This document shows positions 52,274 to 64,000 of a DNA stretch of 64,000 nt, piece by piece. The stretch is taken from assembly GCF_040807025.1 (NCBI RefSeq), contig NC_090964.1:8642214-8706213 (forward strand). The letters are read 5' to 3'. This DNA comes from Struthio camelus (Eukaryota; Chordata; Aves; Struthioniformes; Struthionidae). The notes beneath the pieces are model-generated. The model was given only the letters and a program-made list of their open reading frames with translations, ran no database searches and was not told where the DNA came from. Made by a program: the position numbers and the translations under genes. The first letter of the stretch is position 1. Every line of letters starts with the position of its first letter.

Positions 52274-55200
52274 GTAAGGCAGTCAAATGAGGTATCATCC
52301 TTCTTTTCTTATATGCTGAAAGTTTCTACGGAAACATTAAACAATCATTCTTCACACCTGTTGTTCGCAAAGCTTTGAATGTATTTTATACGTTACTTGA
52401 AACTTAAGGTGCTTTTCTGTAGTATGTTGTTCACATTCTCCCGACAGTATGGGAAGAGAATCCACTGATGACTTTTTTCAAGTCTTCCCTTTCTTTAACT
52501 GAGATAGAGGTTCCATTTTAGAACACAAACACACCCCTTGCCATCTTTCTTGTCTGAGCTTCTGAAGGACTGCCTGTTCTAACCATAACTGGTTTCTGAT
52601 CTTTCTTGGCCCTTAGAGTAGGAGTAAGTGCAATGCTCAAAAACTGTTGTTTAACTTACAGGGATGTTTTCTCAAACTGTTCTCCCAGTCCCAGCCTAGT
52701 CAGATATATCAGGTGCTAAAATTTGTCCATTAAAGATGACATCCACCTGGGTCTAATTATGGGAAAAGAGCCAATTACAGTGGGCAGTGTACCATACTGA
52801 CACTATGAGGTCTTAAATACTGCAAAATTTAGTATCCAGTTCTCTGAAAAAGTAACAGATGGTATTATCAGAGAAATACTAGTACAGCTTATTTCTGCAT
52901 TCTCGTTTACTCCACATCTGCTATATCTTTGTGCCCTACTCTTATGTCCAGAGGACTTTTATCTTGCATGTGTAGGTCTTTTTCATTCTGATGAGATCCT
53001 GTCATCTGATGTTGATGTTTGACTGTGGCTGCTAAGACTTCCATCATTTAGCAACATGCTCTTCACCATGAGTCCACTGAGATATGAATGGTTAATTTTG
53101 TGTGAAACTCGCATTCTTTTGCTTTCTATGTTTTTCCCCATTATTACGGATTATCTCTCTCAAGACTCTTCAGGAGTCTTGAGTCTGGAATAGATATTAT
53201 TATTGCTAATTGTTAAAATTCAAGTGATTCAGTCCAAACACGAGAGGAAATTCTGCTTGCTTTACGAACCTTCAAAGTGAACTGAAACAGCTTTTGTTTG
53301 ATCTCCTGATTATTTATCTAGCACAATGTGCTACTTATAGTGCATTACAAGGAAGCTAGAGTATGGTGGTGTGTGTGTTCTGTTCCTCCCTGCCTCAAAA
53401 TGTCAACACTGGCTGAAGCAAACAGTTCCATGCTTCTATTTAAAGAGAAGAAGAAGAAGCTGCATTGAGAGTTTAAGCAGCTCTTTTCATTTTGTTCTTA
53501 TATGTGTTCAGTTTTTTCCACCCTGGCCTTTCCCTAGAGAAGAATATTTCAGAGGTATTTCACATTTATTCCTGTCATTTGTAACCCTTGTCGTAACGTA
53601 GGTCATAAACACTCTTTTCTGAGTTGGCCCTTGCTCCTTCATTGTCTAGTCTCCTTGGAACTGTGGAAAAATTGCAGTACTGCTGACTCAGTATAGTATG
53701 TTTAGTTTTGTAGCTATTGAGAAAATTCTTTCATTTCTCACTCTATCAGTGTGCTCACATGTTTTCCTTGTTCTTAAAGGAGCTGAAGAAGTACGGAGTG
53801 ACAACCTTGGTGCGAGTTTGTGATGCCACTTATGACCAAGCTCCTATTGAAAAAGAAGGAATCCAGGTTCTAGTGAGTTGCCTTTAAAAACTGTCTAAAA
53901 CTAGAAAAAAATCACTGGTCTACAAATGATGGGGGTGGCCTTAATGTTTTAGGCTCAATAATGCCATGACTTCTTTCAGATTGGCCAAAAGCTGTGTGAT
54001 TCTTTGCATCAGATAAAGGTGGTTTTGAGAAACTTGCTGTAATTTTGTGAAATTTACTTGCAGATTCATTACTTTGGACCAAGCATTTCAATTGGAATAG
54101 GAATTTTTATTCTTGGATTTCTGGATTTATTAAGATATTTTGGCTGCCTTTTAGTGACTGTGTTGATAGTAGTCCGATATGAATTCATAGAACTATCGCC
54201 TGTTCAGCCTTGTGGTTCATACAACTTAGTTCAGTTCTTTTCCCTAGATGCAGCACTTCTTGGCTTTACCATTGACCCTCTCAGTGAAGATAAAACTCCC
54301 TTTTCTCTTTCAAAAGGCGCCACCTTTTGAGACTATAGCTGGCATGCAGATAGGCTGCTTGCTTTGCATAAAACCAAGGCTTCCCCTGGCTGTCTGTAGT
54401 AGAATATCAATAGCCTCATCGCTGCTTGCCTGTAAATGCAGTGTAGCTGTTGCTTCTTCCCTCTTCAGCAGGTGGAATTCCATAACTGCTACTCATAGTT
54501 AACCTTATGCAATGGCTGTCTGACTGTATCATCATCCAGCATTGCTTGATGTCTTAGGGGAGGTTTTTTTTAATAGGTGTGTACTCGTGTTAAGCTTGCA
54601 GGCAGTATTTTTCCAGGCAATGCTTCTGAATTATTACAGCGTGTCAGATATAATCAGTTTATTTTACTGAGTGACTAATCTCTGTTGTGATGCCAGAAAC
54701 TGCATCTTGCCTTCTTGTTGCAGGTAGTCAGTCTTCTATTACCTCTAGATTTTTTATTTTTATTTTTTATGGCCCAGTTGGAGGAATACTTTTACAATTT
54801 TCCATAAGGAGGAAAACTTTTACTCTGGCATATCTGTGGAGGTTCTACAAATGGATCAGTCAGATTTCTTGGCTCTCAGCCTTGGTAAGCACCTACTCCA
54901 GTTGTAGGCAGCCAAGTGTGCTTCAGTGTTGTTGGAAAATCAGTCATTCCAAGGCTTCCAGGCTCCTAGGGCTTTTGCTCTGGAATAGCTGTTTTGTTCA
55001 GTCTAGGAGCTGTCCTGGAGCTGGGCATCGTAGTGTTTCCAGGCTCACTGCTATGGAACGTCTAGCTTTAATAGTCCTAAAATTGGGATAGATGAGAAGG
55101 ATTAAACTTCTGGTGTCTTAGATCTACAGAAGAGAGTGTGAAAGCCCTCAGAGCCCTGGTTTAAGCTGGAGCTTAGAGCGTTTTTGTGTTTCTGTGGTAG

Positions 55201-58200
55201 AGCAGAGATTTGAATCCTTCCTAGAAGCCGTAGGCCAGGTTCCCATGGCTCCACCTCTGCTGGGGAGCCAAGCTGGGGCCAGCTGACCCTGGCAAGCTGC
55301 AAGTGAAACTGACGTTCTTGTCAGTTTCGTGGCCCAATTCCCTAGGCAGCACAGGCGCCCTGGGAGTGCTTTTTGCTTTGGAGCAGGCACTTTGAAATAT
55401 TTGGGGGATTTTGGTTCTCAAGAAATTTTGAAAATTTGATGTTGGTTAGAATTGAACTGAAACCAGTTTTTGAGGAAGCTTTTCAAATTCTGGAAATGGT
55501 GTTTCGGCTGACTCTGCTAAGGACCGTTCTGTTGGAGAGCCTTTCACTTGGAGTAACATCTGCAAGTGTCTTGTGTCTGTACACGTTTGCTTCAGCCAGG
55601 CAGCCTGTCTGCGTTCAGTGTGGTTCAGTTGTTCTTAGTATTCTATTGCTGCAGAAGGCAAAACAGTAGAGAGCACAAATTCACTAGGCACCTGTAAAGG
55701 GTAACAGAAAACAGGAGGTGACAGAGAAGGTTTGCTGCTAGTGTCATCATTGATCCAGATGACCCCAGTCATGATAGTCATTATATTGTCTTCATAGATT
55801 ACTGTATTGCAATGACATTTTGGTATTTGAAGTCTAAGTAGTAATCAACATGACCACCCCCTACATAGCTTTTCTTTCCTGTTAATGCATGCTTTTTCAA
55901 AAGAGCGTTCTGTCACTGTTCAGAAATGGTATTGAATCACTAGCTGGCTGAGAAAATAACACACCACTATTTAAAGCTAATATTTGCTTGTAAAAATAAT
56001 GAAGATTAAATACACAGCCTCAGAGAGATTAGTGTCTATTTTAAAACTGTTGAGGTCAAAAGCCTAGTAAAACCCCTGAAACTGAGGACGTTTTAGCAAA
56101 GCCTGCTTTCATGCCATGATACAGAATAAGCTACTGGCAGAGCGGGTAGAATGTGGCAGCTAGAGAGTTGCTTTGGCAGATGGCATAGTGAGAAACTAGA
56201 GAATTAGATGTACCATGTTTGAAGTAGTAGTAGTGCATACGCATGTTTATCAACAGGGATTAAATCAGGGAGACAGGAGGTGGAGATGGATTTAGTTTGT
56301 GTGAGATTCTGCGCAGTTCTCATAGTTACGTTGCTATGAAAGGTCTTGTCTGCATAGGAATGTTGCATCAGAAAAACTGCGGTTAGTTTTCCTTAAAGTA
56401 TTTTTGCACTGCCTGGTGACCAAAGAGGCTGTAATAGGTTTGTTTGTCTTAAGAATTTAAGACACGTTTCACTAGTCTACTTCTATCAGGTTTTTCATTT
56501 ACCGTTCATATGTGGATCATTACCAGAATGACCACTGCTTTAATGCTAGCAGGCCGTCAGGAATGCTACGTCAGGAACGTTAGGGATGTGAATTGATTGC
56601 GCCTGATATTTATCGTGTAACCATTGACTCTGGTACTTGAAGGTGGGAAACTTTGACACCGGTGGCAACAGACTCCTCACATGCAGGCACTGGCCATTGT
56701 GCTGTGAGTGTTTTGCTGCTGTAACTTGAGTTCCATGTGAGCTCTGTGTAGATTTTGAAGAAAGGGATCTTTGTTACCTTAAAGTTCTGTTGCTGCTTCT
56801 TGGTCATCTCACTTGTGCATTGCTAATCCTGCTGTCATTGCTGATGGACAAACCCAGAGTTGCTCTTCTGTTGAGCAGGGTTGCTCTAGATAGAGGGAAA
56901 TAAGAATAACCCTTCCTTGCCTATCATTCTTCTCAGCTCCCTCCTGGGGACTGGCAAAAAAAAGACATTTTCTGTCTGTACAAACTCAGTGCATCATCCT
57001 GGTTATTGATGACTGTTTTGGTCTTGGAGCTTAGCAATTTGTTTTCTGTGCTGCCTGACAGGAATTCTGAAGTGGTATTGACAGAACTCATAATCAGGAG
57101 AAAAACTGCAAAACTTTGCTACAGTTACTCCTCTAGTCCCAGAATTATTCACATATCACATTCTGGGCAGTTTCCCCATACAGCAGTGTTTTATCAGCCC
57201 TGATTTAATATCAGTGGTTTACCAGTAATGGTAAAGTGATGGTCTTTGGGGAAATAAGGACTATCATTAACTCCAACCAGCACAAGCATTGTGCTGACGT
57301 GATGATTAACATGTAAACTGAAGTAATGTAGTAACCTTATGTTTTTGGTGTCTGAAGGAAATGATTTGATTTTAATTTAAACCAAGCCACAGAACTGATA
57401 AGTAAATTCTGTTCTTTGCAAGTTCGATTCAAAAGCGAGCATGTTGCAATAGGTGGTAATGCCCAATCTCTTGACAGTCCATACACCTTTTCCCGACAGT
57501 AGAAGACACTGGTCCTAAATTAATATAGCTAGCAATGTGTGCTTGAGTGAAAAATCTTGTGAAGACTTATATTAGAAAGCGCAAATTTTATCTTACGATC
57601 TTGTTTCTATAGCCTTTTATTTTGCTATGTTGTCCCAAATAATTTTAATTTCCATTTCCTTTAAAAAGGAGTTCTCCTGAGATATGGAGATATGGATTTG
57701 CACCTTGCAGGAGTGTTTTAACTGCTAAAACATTTAGAAGACGCTTTTGAGCTGAGATCTTATGAACCTCTGCTTGTTCTACAGGAAGTGTCAGGGTAGC
57801 AATAAGTGTGTTTCAAAACAGAAAGTCCATTGTTTTTCTCACCTTCATTTCGCTTGTTGGGTTTCTGCAAGCTCTTTTACGTGTCAGAGAATGCTGCTAC
57901 TTGTTAGCTGTTCTCAAGATACTAACTGAAAGGCATAATTGTAGCCAATGACAAAGAGAGGACTCCTTTCAGAACAGTTTCCTTACCATTTGGAGAGGTT
58001 GTTGAATAATATGAAAATCTGGCTATGAATCTCTTTTGTAATATTCATTGTAGTCTACTAATGACAAGTGCTAAATAATTGCTAAATATCATTTTTCACC
58101 TTGGATCTAGGAGTGTTCTTTCTACAGCACTTGCTGCTTCTGAGAAGAGTCTAAAACATGTGACATGTTATACTTGGTCTTGAAATATAATTTTAGGACG

Positions 58201-61200
58201 TATAGTACTCCACTTAGCACAGATCCCAGGAGGGAGCTATGACCTAGAGAAAAGGGGAAGCTTCTCACATGTAATTTTGATTCACAGCCAGGTTGGTGAT
58301 GCTTAGCGTGGCCTAGATAGTTTAAATATTGGCAACCCCTTATATAGGTGAAATGAAATAATAAATTCTGTTTGGTTGTTGACTTCGCTTTTGCCTAAGT
58401 GCTTTTTTTTTTCTTTTTGCTTATGAATGTGTTTTCAACTGGAAAATACCTTGGTAATTTTGACTGTCTTGCTTATTGGATGCCATACGTTGCATCTGGA
58501 CAAGCTGATCCATTGGAATTGTTCTGAAGTGTCTTTTCCTCTCTGCAGAATCTGCAGTGCAAACAGAATTTTAAAAGGTTGACACAACCACAGGCAAAAA
58601 TTAGAGTTCTCATCTCTCAAGTATTTAATTGAAATCTCATTTTATTCAAAATATATAAAAATCAATAGACATTTCAAAGGCAATTGTTTTTCTAAAAACT
58701 CTATACTACAGTGGAGTTTTATTGAAATTTTATTGAAAAGTCTAATTACTTGGTTGTTAAAAACTCAGTGTTACATTATGATATTGATTTGCAAACTTCT
58801 ATACAATTAGTAAACTACCCACTAAACTGTTGCTATAATATGTACTTCTTGACTGAATGGAATATTTTTCTTCTAAATATGGTTACCTTGCTGTTGATTA
58901 TGGATTAAAATCTGTTTGTGGGCATCTGCTTCAGGAAGGTTTTCACCTAATGTGTTTTTTCCTTCAAAGGACTGGCCGTTTGATGATGGAGCACCACCCC
59001 CGAATCAGATAGTTGACGACTGGCTAAACCTGTTGAAAAGTAAATTTCGTGAAGAGCCTGGATGCTGTATTGCTGTTCACTGTGTTGCAGGGTTGGGAAG
59101 GTTAGTATTCTGCTGTCTTGTTTTTATGCTGGATTTCAGTAAGTTGTTTATGTTCTGGGAGGTAGGTCATGGAAGGTGTTGAGTAAATGCCAATTTCTGT
59201 TTCCTCCCAAGTAGGACTTTTAAGTGTCATCAGCAAGTTTGTATCAATAAAGCAAAAGAGATTTACTGCAGTGTGGAAGTCTTTGGTAATTTCATAACTC
59301 TGCTCCAGGATGAGATAAAATTTTGGAGTGTTCAAGACACTTCTGTCAATCACAAGTGATACAAGAGGAGGTAGAGGCACTACTAATTGAAAGTGTATTT
59401 CTTACTGCTAAGGGAATAAAATCTCTTTGCTTTTTGTCAAATGCAATATACGCGTGCATGGCCTTGGAAATTGTACTGCAGTTCTTAAACATTTCCTCTT
59501 ATTTTCAACTAGTTATGCTATTTAGCATATGGCCAAAAAAAATGCATTTAGGAAAAAAACACTTCAATTGCTGGCTTTTCTTACTCTAATGTGGCTTCAC
59601 TTCAGGGGCAAGTAGAGTTAGGCTAGTATTTCTTGCTAACATGCAGACTGTTTTTTTTCTCCCCTTCTCACCATTCAAAGCGTAACTACCTTCTCTATGA
59701 AAAACTCCCTTTCAGGATGAAATAAAAAATACATATAAAAAGAGTTAAATGCTACCTTCATACTCAAACGCGATCTTTGGATGTTGTGTTTATACCGTGG
59801 ACTGGGAAGGAGCGGAGCTTAAGTGCTAGTATTCTTATGATGACTGTGGGACTGTTAATATTCAAAGGTCTGAATGATTAGACAGAAAGGTGAATTAACG
59901 CCAAGTCAGGTGTAAGCAGGCTAGTGTGTGTCAAGTTCTTAAGTCTCTTCTAGAGAAGAAGAGGTAGGGGGAAATGGAAAGATAGGGGGGAAAATGGCCA
60001 GTGTTTTGAGATGAAAAACTAGCCAGACAAAACCAAGGCAATTAGCATGATTTATTTATTCATTTCTGCCATATTTTTAGCTGAGGATCATCTTCAGGAA
60101 GGTGACCACATGTTGTAACTCAAATGATTTTCCTCTCCTGTTTCTTGTGTGGTATCAGGCAATAGCGTACAGAATCTTCCCATCTGGTGTGTATAAACTC
60201 GTAATATATATTTATTCCTTACAGAATGACCTTTTTGCTGTTGTTCCCAGGCTCTTTCTGGCAGAAGGAAAAGGAGGAATTTTCCAGATTTTGCTTTAAT
60301 CTGGAAAATTGTCCACCTGTAGTAGGCAATTAAACCTCAGCTATAGCAAAAAAAAAGTGCTTACTGCTTTTGAGGTTTCAGATTATGTCCTTTGGAAAGC
60401 AATTTCTTCTGTTTATGCAGGTGCAGCACGGCAGCGATAGTGTGAGTTGTTTCTCCTAATTCCTGAACTGTTTGTTGTTTAGTTATGATTACAAGTTGTC
60501 CAATTGCCTTTACAACTCTGTCAGAGGTGCTGGTGGCAACTGCGTGTGGATGAACGTCAGTCCAGTAGAAAATTAATATGTACTGTGATTTCAGCTCTTT
60601 TGAAAAGCTTGCCCTTTACATTTAGGTGATTTCCAAAGTGAGGAGCCCAAAGTAGAAAGTTTTACTTTATTGCCCCTGGGACTCTGATTCCACGTATAGC
60701 ATACAGCAAAAAAAGGTTAATCTGTAGAAGTCATCTGCTAAATGCCATATAGATCTATCTCATATGCAATTAAACCTACAGTGTCATAGGAAATAAAATG
60801 CATTGAAGAGACACTATAGACTTCTTTGAGCAAAGCAAAATTAGGCTAGAGTGAAATGAGAAAGCATAAAAATCCACAAGTACTTTTTCATGGCAAACAC
60901 CAAGGAGCTGCGCTTGTGTGTGTGTGTGTGTGCTGGAAGCAGAGCTGTCTGCTAAAAGGAATGTTGCATTAGATACTCAGCAGGCAAATGTCTTTTTGTA
61001 GATAAGGTTTAAAGAGAAGACACTTAAATACTTGCTTATAGATTAATTTGATGTATTTGGAGGGATTCAATGTTTTGGTTTTCCACATCTTTCTTAAATA
61101 TTGATTTCTCATTTAGGGCTCCTGTCCTGGTTGCACTTGCTCTCATTGAATGTGGAATGAAATACGAAGATGCAGTTCAGTTTATAAGGCAGTAAGTTAT

Positions 61201-62310
61201 ATTTACCAATTTACAAGAAATTTCCTGGTTAATATATTAAACTATTGGACTCTTGTTGATTTTTTTTTTCAAAATTTTCTTTGAATTTTGTTTTTGAACT
61301 TTGTTCAAAACTCAAAGCTTTGGAATTCAAAAAAGAATTTACAGGCTAGGGTTGTAAAAATCATGCATGAGTCGGACAAATTGCTCTTCATTCAAGAGAA
61401 AATGTAGTGAGGTTGAGCCCCCAAGCAGCAGAGTTTCTACAGCAAGTACCTGCACTTCAGCACTCCTGCAGGTGTTGTGGGTGAGTGTGTTACCTTGGTG
61501 GGAAATGTCAGCAGCCACCCAATCTGGAAAATAACAGAACTGGTTATTGGTGAGACTGCAGCCCTCTGTTGTTTTAGTGTTAACACCAGATCTTGAAATG
61601 GAGCCCAGCAGGTAAAAGATAATGAATAAGCTTTGCCAAAAACAAATTCATCCTTTCATGGAATCCTTGAGTTACCAGTTGTTTCCATAAACTCCACTGT
61701 GTCAACAGTGTGGTTTTCTGGATTTTTTTTTTTGCTTTGTGTGGGTTTTTTGAATTTTTTCCTTTCCTTAAATTTCTTTTTCTCCTCCTAGCTACAATAC
61801 CTTTCATATTTATGCTACATTCTTTTCTCAGCACCATTTATATATTCTTATTTGACATTCATGGTCTTACTTAGCTAATGTAATAAGTAGCACATGCATC
61901 TTCAAGGGAGGGTTGACAGTGAGAACTGATGGTGATGGAAACAAACTCTCCCAATCCAAGAAAATATGCTGAAATTTGCTAGTTGGATTTTGATTTAACA
62001 TTGGCACATAGGTAACGAACTGCATGTGCTGGTCTGGTTTATCCTTCCTCAAACTGTCAATGGATAAAGGGCCAAGCCAAAATGCCATTGTATGGGTATG
62101 GAAAAGCTTTGAAACAAAATAACTAGTCTACTTGAGAAAATAGTTGGTGACTGAAGCAGTACTTTTTCCATTGATATTAGCCTTCATTCTGTTTGTTTTA
62201 GGAAAAGGAGGGGAGCTTTCAATTCCAAACAGCTGCTTTACCTTGAGAAATACCGACCTAAGATGCGATTACGCTTCAAAGATGCCAACGGTCACTGCTG
62301 TGTTCAATAG
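52178..62310 (+). CDS. PTP4A2: PTP4A2 (PRL-2), prenylated protein tyrosine phosphatase (5 coding exons)
   Basis: Plus-strand gene of 167 residues, the exact length of human PRL-2. Coding segments are 52178-52273, 53780-53872, 58970-59100, 61117-61191 and 62202-62310, all GT-AG and in frame. The fold is a small dual-specificity phosphatase. Asp69 in WPFDDG (65-70) is the general acid, and HCVAGLGR (100-107) holds nucleophile Cys101 and Arg107; Ala in place of the usual Ser/Thr after the loop arginine is typical of PRLs. Cys46 (in VRVCDAT) can form the redox disulfide with Cys101. A polybasic tail (KRRGAF and [10 protein letters not shown]) and the CAAX box CCVQ direct farnesylation and membrane targeting. 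PRLs bind CNNM magnesium transport proteins and promote growth. The gene is transcribed away from KHDRBS1. Confidence 0.98.
53780..53872 (+). CDS. PTP4A2: PTP4A2 exon 3
   Basis: 93 nt, 31 codons, residues 33-63 ([20 protein letters not shown] to GIQVL), including Cys46. Acceptor TTCTTAAAG|GAG; donor GTTCTA|GTGAGT. Too short for most ORF lists. Confidence 0.97.
53873..58969 (+). other. PTP4A2: PTP4A2 intron 3
   Basis: A 5.1-kb intron, AT-rich with no supported nested gene. ORFs of 60-134 codons are present, none recognisable. Confidence 0.8.
58970..59100 (+). CDS. PTP4A2: PTP4A2 exon 4 (catalytic)
   Basis: 131 nt, residues 64-106 plus two bases of Arg107. It carries [20 protein letters not shown] with the general acid, and the P-loop HCVAGLG. 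Acceptor CTTCAAAG|GAC; donor GGGAAG|GTTAGT. Confidence 0.97.
59101..61116 (+). other. PTP4A2: PTP4A2 intron 4
   Basis: A 2.0-kb intron with a GT microsatellite near 60916-60932. No gene or exon is supported inside. Confidence 0.8.
61117..61191 (+). CDS. PTP4A2: PTP4A2 exon 5
   Basis: 75 nt, residues 108-131 ([20 protein letters not shown] to FIR) with split Arg107 and Gln132. Acceptor CTCATTTAG|GGC; donor AGGCA|GTAAGT. Confidence 0.96.
61192..62201 (+). other. PTP4A2: PTP4A2 intron 5
   Basis: A 1.0-kb intron. I see only T-rich runs near 61260 and 61725; no coding sequence is supported. Confidence 0.8.
62202..62310 (+). CDS. PTP4A2: PTP4A2 exon 6 (terminal coding exon)
   Basis: 109 nt with TAG at 62308-62310, residues 133-167. 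[20 protein letters not shown] is followed by [15 protein letters not shown], giving the polybasic region and the CAAX prenylation box. Acceptor TTTGTTTTAG|GAAA. Confidence 0.97.
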
Positions 62311-64000
62311 AAAGAAATATTATACGAAGGCGGAAGTTTATCATGGCTGTTTTCTGGACTCTTGGCACCTGGAAATGTGAATCTGGAATCAAAACTACGT
62401 CATCAAATTAGTGGTGGAGTCAGTGCTCCTCAACCTCTGTCCTAATGGTGGTGATGATTTAAAAAAAAATAAAAATAAAAAAAATAAAATTGAGAAACAT
62501 TTCAGTGAAGGATTGTTTTCTCCTCAGGCTGCAGCTTGAACATCTGCAAGGAGAAAATCAGTTTCAGAACCTTCTGTATTTTTAACTTTTTAAAAAAAGA
62601 AATAAAGTAAATTTTATGTCTAAGGAAAACCAGCAGAGCATTGGCTTGTGCAGAAGCTATTTTCTTGATTTGAGGAAAGTACCCCACAGTTAGGTCCTGA
62701 TACATTAATTCCTATGGGACTCTCTTAAATGGAGTTGCCTCCCCCCCCCCCCCCTTGCTGAGAGCTCGCAGACAGAAATGAGGAGGAGCTTTTGTTGCTG
62801 AATGTGAACAGTCTGACAGCCTTAAGCCCAACCTGGGCATTCTCCTAGAGATTTGGTGATGTTTGTGTTGTATGTCCACATGTTGTTTAGGCTCTGCAGG
62901 TATGAGGAACTTCCTGGTGGGCTTTAACAGAAGACTCACTACCTAATATCTTTGTTGAATCCGCTAAAGGCCTTTTCTGATTGGTGAGAGATAGTGTTTT
63001 TAACTGTGCGTGTGAATGAATGCATGTGTATGTGGTTTTGTGTGTGTCTAAGTCATATTTCTCCAAAGAATTTGGCTGAAATTTTAATTGTCTTTTTGTT
63101 GTTAGATAGAAAATCTATCCTGGCAGAAGACTGATGTTCAAAGTGTCATAGGTGACCAAGGGGGAGTTCAAGCAAAGATTTAAAATAACTTATCTGTCAT
63201 AAGGAAAGAAAAAAAGGCTTTTTGCTACTGTCCAGATTCTTTGCCTTGCTGAACACAGTAAATCAGGACTTGGAGGAAGGGTCTCATTTGTACTTTGTAT
63301 GAGGTTAAGATAGCACATACAGAAGTGTGGTCCATGAATATATATACCTGATAGGGGTATTTTCCCAGACTAGCCTTCATGTACAGTTCAGTGTAACCAC
63401 TGATTGCCTTATTTTTTTTATTAGGCTCTTTTGGAGGGAGAATCTCTGGTTGCACACCAACATGCCTAACATGCATTGGCAGACCATAACTTACAAGGTG
63501 GGAAACACGTGCTAGTTCCAGAGCATGAGGGCTGAATGTATGATTTGTGGGCCAGCACCGCGTTCTCTTTGTAGGGCCAGTGATGTGCTCATTGGATTAA
63601 TCAAGACGAGTCATTTTACAGCCTCTAAGAAGCAGTTTCAGCCAGGCTACTTTACCAAACACAGGTTAACTTAGTGCCCTGCCCCATTAGTGACCTCATA
63701 TTCTTTCAGTTTGACTCCATGTCTGTAATACTCAGCTACTGAAGGCATTGAATACAGGTTTAAGGTCATACTGTCCTGTGATCTTTTGCTGTGGAGCACC
63801 AAAGGCTTTTGTCTGTGCCTGTAGTAGGTGTAGACTGGTACCCATCTCTTACTGATACCTCAGATGCTGGCAATGAAGAAATCCTGTGTAGGCAGTTCAC
63901 CTGTTCTAGAGTTCTGTTTTTAATTTGTAACTGCACAAACACTTTCAGAAAACAAATAATGGACTTTTATAATTTTATTCCTAGAAGGCATTTATAAATT
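62311..64000 (+). other. PTP4A2: PTP4A2 3' UTR and downstream sequence
   Basis: After the stop codon there is an A-rich stretch near 62460-62491 with several overlapping AATAAA motifs, and an isolated AATAAA at 62601-62606. A C-run follows at about 62742-62755. Mammalian PTP4A2 mRNAs have long 3' UTRs, so transcription may continue toward the window end. No further gene is seen. Confidence 0.6.
62601..62606 (+). terminator. PTP4A2: Candidate poly(A) signal of PTP4A2
   Basis: A canonical AATAAA about 290 nt after the stop codon. It may be a proximal site, with distal sites outside clear view. Confidence 0.45.

Noticed and set aside
54058-54502. Overlapping 90- and 84-codon ORFs in PTP4A2 intron 3
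   Set aside because: Hydrophobic chance ORFs in AT-rich intron sequence, with no conserved PRL sequence or splice boundaries.

Overview
The window is vertebrate nuclear DNA, most likely from a bird; a non-avian sauropsid is not excluded. It carries three spliced genes. Every internal coding boundary I placed has GT-AG ends and keeps the reading frame. TMEM39B and KHDRBS1 (Sam68) lie in tandem on the minus strand. PTP4A2 (PRL-2) lies on the plus strand, head-to-head with KHDRBS1. As I remember it, this is the order and orientation of the block on human chromosome 1p, in mirror image. TMEM39B spans only about 9.5 kb. CpG-island promoters, several GC-rich minisatellites, worn MIR-type SINE relics and no recognisable Alu or L1 all fit a compact avian microchromosome. 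That assignment is inference.

Layout. 1-868 is a 31-bp minisatellite. 2391-9511 holds TMEM39B (coding exons 2-9, minus strand, 489 residues), with a probable non-coding first exon in the CpG island near 11.87-11.96 kb. 10.98-11.63 kb is a degenerate G-rich repeat. 12.3-17.4 kb has no gene I can support. 19.06-36.18 kb holds KHDRBS1 (nine coding exons, minus strand, 450 residues), with a roughly 1.2-kb 3' UTR and an AT-rich tract beyond it that may be a longer 3' UTR. 36.2-41.7 kb is the divergent intergenic region: an NRF1-like cluster on the KHDRBS1 side, a 71-bp minisatellite, a MIR relic, and a GC-rich PTP4A2 promoter with five copies of a 16-bp motif. 41.7-62.3 kb holds PTP4A2 (non-coding exon 1, then five coding exons, 167 residues). 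Its 3' UTR runs to or near the window end.

The genes are not an operon and need not act together. TMEM39B is a multi-pass ER membrane protein, KHDRBS1 an RNA-binding signalling adaptor, and PTP4A2 a prenylated dual-specificity phosphatase linked to magnesium transport.

Points most worth a second look: the uORF-rich PTP4A2 leader, the repeated 16-bp promoter motif, a candidate cryptic terminal exon in PTP4A2 intron 1, an in-frame stop-free 300-nt intron in TMEM39B, and Pro10 and Gly19 homopolymers in KHDRBS1. I found no clearly new gene system. Comparisons with human proteins are from memory, not from a search.
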